Origin: Apus apus
Lineage: Eukaryota; Chordata; Aves; Apodiformes; Apodidae
Direction of reading: 5' to 3'
NCBI RefSeq assembly: GCF_020740795.1
Contig: NC_067305.1
Coordinates: forward strand, 3,782,001-3,846,000
Length of the DNA: 64,000 nucleotides
The notes beneath the pieces were generated by a model. That model saw only the letters and a program-made list of their open reading frames with translations. It did no database searches and had not been told where the DNA came from. Numbering within the stretch: the first letter of the stretch is position 1; each line of letters starts with the position of its first letter. This document shows, piece by piece, positions 60,851 to 64,000 of the stretch. A program made the translations under genes and the position numbers.

Positions 60851-61809
60851 AGTTTCTCTTTGCAGCTCTTCCAGGAAGCCAGGGGCCTGTTGTTTTGGAG
60901 ATAGCCTTAATTTGTTTACTTGTGCATATGTTCTGCCTTGTACAATGATGCTTCGCAGCTGGGCTCGGGCAGCCTCCGGCACAGGGGAAGCAGCAGGTTA
61001 AGCTGAAACCAAGGGAAGCTGCTGCAGGCTGGTCCGACGTGCTGATCCTAGCGCAGGCACCCCGAGCTCGATGTGGCAAAACACGTTACTGTGTTGGTTT
61101 AGATAGTATCTGTACATTTATTGCTGGTTTCCATCACAATATGGGCACAATAATGATTTGCTTGTGCAGAATATCAGATAAGCTTTAGGATTTAAAGACA
61201 GAAAACTCCCTGCCTCTGGTTTTACCACGCAAATGCTCTGAGAAGGGTAGAGTCAGGAGTTAAGCTTGAAACCTGCCTGCTGGAGGGGACTTGAAGTTGT
61301 GCTCTCAAGAACCAGACACTTCTGGTTTCAGCAGCTGGTCTGTCCCCGGAGCTCGGGAGCCGTGCAGGCTGCTGTCCTGCAGAGATCCCTGGGGAACCTC
61401 CTCCCTGCTTGCACCGTGCCAGGATCCTGTGCCCCCACAGAGGCCAGCTGGGCTCCTGACTCCCCACGCAGACATCACATAGTGGCACAGTGAAGGGATT
61501 CAGCCCCTGCAGTCATCCTGGGGAGATGAAGAATGGCAGATCCTCCTGTGCTGCTTTCCTGCCACAAATAACCTGCAGAATTCGGCTCTGTCAGAGGGGG
61601 GAAAAAAATAAAATCATTTGGATATTTTACTGCTACAGTAAAATTGTTGCTTCTTCCTCCCACCAGCCCTTCAGGGGGAAAAAAAAATAATAAAAAGGGC
61701 TTGTATAATTTGCCAGCTTGCAAATGGCTCCTAAATAACAGAGTTGTCTTTGGCTCAAGTGATCAAAGGGCTCTGCCCATGAGAATGGTGACACTTTGCA
61801 GTCTCAGAT
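60851..61809. other. Noncoding, nothing recognised
   Basis: No gene or clear repeat is recognised. Two A-rich runs lie at about 61600-61612 and 61680-61697. Confidence 0.35.
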
Positions 61810-62001
61810 TAGCTTTGTTTCAGAGGAATTGGATGCTTTTTTTGTTGTTTCTAAATGATTCTCTTTCCCAGTTGAGGCTGAGCCAGATAGCTGAATGCAC
61901 AGAATCAATATTTTGCACAACTGATAGAAAATTAGCCAGGTTTAATAAACTTCATGCATGGCGTCCTATTGTAGCTGTACATCAAAAGGAAAATAAATAT
62001 A
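61810..62001 (+). other. Duplicated noncoding element, copy 2
   Basis: Partner of 22308-22500. The core 61919-62001 is 88 percent identical over 83 bp without gaps and in the same orientation, with patchy similarity leftward to about 61810. Confidence 0.8.
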
Positions 62002-63239
62002 TTGACTAGATCTGCTTACAATAGCATCTATAAGTCACTCTGTGAAATAAGCCAATTGCACAAATGGTTATGTGAGGCCATGCTGATTAAGGTGGAAAGG
62101 GATCATGCTCAGGACATCTGGGTCTTGTTCTTGCTAATTTACTGCATGACCTTGAAAATCAGGCCAGATTTTCAGTTATGTCCATGAAGTTTTGCCTCCT
62201 GGAGTTTTCTTTGAGATGCTGAGGTTTTATTCCTTGGTAGCTCAATATTCTACCCTCCTCTCCCTGCACCAAGTGAAATTGCTGGCAGTGGTGCTACTCC
62301 CATCCTCTGAGACAGCTCCTAAGGGACTTCCCAGGTTCATCCTTTCATCGTGGCTTTATTTCCTTGTGGTTTCTCTGCAGTCTGGGGGTGTCACTGTTCA
62401 TCTCCCATCAAGGGCTGCTGGAGATTATCTTAGAATAAGGTTGGAAGGAACCGTAAAGATAATCAACTTCCAACCTCCCTGCTATTACGGCTCATAAGAG
62501 CTCTGAGAACCACTGCAGCAAAGCAATGGAGAGGCAGGCCTAAGTAAAACTCAAATCTCAGGTGTGATTTTTGCCCCTGCAGCTCAAAGCATTCTTTTCT
62601 GGGATTCAGGTAGAACTTGTCGCTGCCCCTTGAGCATTTTCCCTTGTGATGTTTCCTGTAATGCAGTAAACAGAGACATATGGAGCATCCAAACTCACTT
62701 TCATTCATCTTAATTTGCCCTGGCTGTAATGGACAGTGGCCACACAACTGTCCTTGGGAAATTACTACTGTGAGCCATTTACTGCTGCTCCATTGGTACT
62801 CCATCTATTTGCAGTGGAGAAACAGTTGCACATAATTGTCCATGGTTTGAACATGTCTCTCTTAATCCTGCCTGCAGCTGCCTCCAAGGGCGTCTGGCAC
62901 GCACAGGTCTGCGCTGGCGGAGCCAGACGGCACCAAGGAGGAAGGACAGAGGGACCAACCCCCCCGTGCTGCATTCCCATGGGATGCTCAGTGCCAGGCA
63001 GGATGGAGGAGAGGAGGGGTTGCCCTTCTAGATGCATCCAGCCAAGGCTGCAGCTGGGTGGAGGCTGATGTGAGGTATGAGAGTGGGTCAGCATCTGTCT
63101 CAGTGCTAGAAAGAAAGAGTCCATCTCTGAGCATGGAAGGGTTTTCTCCAGGACTGAAACTTGCTACCTGGAATCACTGGGGCAAAGGGGTGATTGAGTC
63201 CTCTGGGATCAGTCCTTCTTGATGTGAAAATTGGAGGGA
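62002..63239. other. Noncoding; possible CR1 trace at 62428-62490
   Basis: No gene is recognised. 'ttagaataaggttggaagg' followed by 'aaccgtaaagataatcaact' may be an antisense CR1 3' end that has lost its terminal octamers. Confidence 0.35.
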
Positions 63240-63485
63240 GAATCATAGAATCCCAGACTGGTTTGGGTGTGAAGGGACCTTAAAGGCCATCTAGTTCTAC
63301 TTCCTCTGCATGGGCAGGGACACCTCCCACTAGACCAGGTTGTTCCAAGCCCCATTCAACCTGGCCTTGAACAGGGAAGCCACAGCTCCCCTGGGCAACC
63401 TGTTCCAGTGTCTCACCACCCTCACAGTGAAGAATTTGCTCCTTATGTCCAACCTAAATCTCCCCTCTTCCAGTTTTAAGCCATT
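63240..63485 (-). mobile_element. CR1 LINE 3' fragment
   Basis: Antisense CR1 tail: 'tcatagaatcccagactggt', 'gggaccttaaaggccatcta', 'cacctcccactagaccaggt', 'aacctaaatctcccctcttc', with a roughly 20-bp internal deletion compared with the 19126 copy. Confidence 0.95.
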
Positions 63486-63947
63486 ACCAGTCAGGCTCTT
63501 TGAGTTTCTTCTTTCACCTGCAGTTTACAGTGCACTTGGGGCATTACTTTGCATCAGTTCCCCTTGAGGATCTCTGCCACTGTTCCTTGAGTTTCTACTC
63601 CGTGCCTGAACCCACTACAGATTTTTTTCCTGAGGGCTTGCATGATATGTTGCAGAACATAGATCCATGGTGGATCCACTGCTGTAAATCAGCACAGCTC
63701 CCAAAACTTCATTGGAGCAAAAAGAGGTGGTGCTGGTGGAGGACCTGGCCCCTGTTGTTTTCGCTATGGAGCGGTAGCTGTTCCTGTAACTTGTTGCATG
63801 ACAACGGCCCCTCCTTCCCTGTGGAAGCAGTTTTCCAACCATGCATCTGCAAAGGAAAAATAAATGGGGAGGATGAGCAAGCCATGGGTGGATGGCATTG
63901 CTGGGGATGTTAAGCATAGAACATAATTTATCGCTTAAGTAACCTTG
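63486..63947. other. Noncoding, nothing recognised
   Basis: Two frames of 137 and 100 codons overlap on opposite strands without motifs. Confidence 0.35.
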
Positions 63948-64000
63948 ACGCGGCGTTGGCTGCGACGGGGCCGCGGCGCTGGCGCTGCAGTGGGCAGAGA
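63948..64000. promoter_or_regulatory. Left shoulder of a CpG-rich region at the window edge
   Basis: The last ~53 bases ('gacgcggcgttggctgcgac', 'ggggccgcggcgctggcgct') are abruptly CpG-dense. This may be the start of a CpG-island promoter that continues outside the window. Confidence 0.35.

Overview
The window looks like bird nuclear DNA. The clearest sign is at least ten 3' fragments of CR1 LINEs in both orientations. They carry the typical avian CR1 end (a core reading 'aggtcccttccaaccc' and a terminal repeat of 'attctatga'). The rest is mostly single-copy noncoding DNA of moderate GC content, with short simple repeats and patches of CpG-rich sequence. There is no operon structure, and most open frames are short and unrecognisable.

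Layout. 1-10 kb: noncoding, with three CR1 pieces and a perfect 263-bp TTCC microsatellite. 10.1-11 kb: a CpG-rich island holding a 30-unit, 17-bp minisatellite and a possible first exon on the minus strand. 11-45 kb: a gene-poor interval of CR1 fragments, AT-rich blocks with many TAAT/ATTA cores that resemble conserved regulatory sequence, an AT-rich repeat block at 25.2-25.6 kb, and a TATA-plus-first-exon candidate at 37.7 kb. 41.4-42.3 kb: a second CpG-rich patch.

45-58 kb holds the only two protein genes I can support. Both are single-exon, lie on the minus strand and sit head to tail about 5 kb apart. Both encode a signal peptide, one membrane span and a cytosolic RING-H2 domain, and belong to the PA-TM-RING ubiquitin ligases nearest to ZNRF4/RNF13/RNF167. 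The left gene (50468-51502, 344 aa) has the full architecture. The right gene (56241-57032, 263 aa) keeps an intact RING-H2 but has no recognisable PA domain. Each has an A-rich tract about 130 nt after its stop codon. A diverged 114-bp element lies outside the pair in opposite orientations (45781-45894 and 57821-57934). A perfect X-box (RFX site) and a CRE-like site lie about 190-235 bp upstream of the left gene, which fits the male germ-line expression known for mammalian ZNRF4.

58-64 kb: noncoding, with a CpG-rich patch at 60.5-60.85 kb, a CR1 piece, and CpG-rich sequence at the very right edge that may begin a promoter outside the window. The element at 61919-62001 is an 88 percent identical, gapless match to 22416-22498, about 39.5 kb away. 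It is either a paralogous conserved noncoding element or an ancient repeat.
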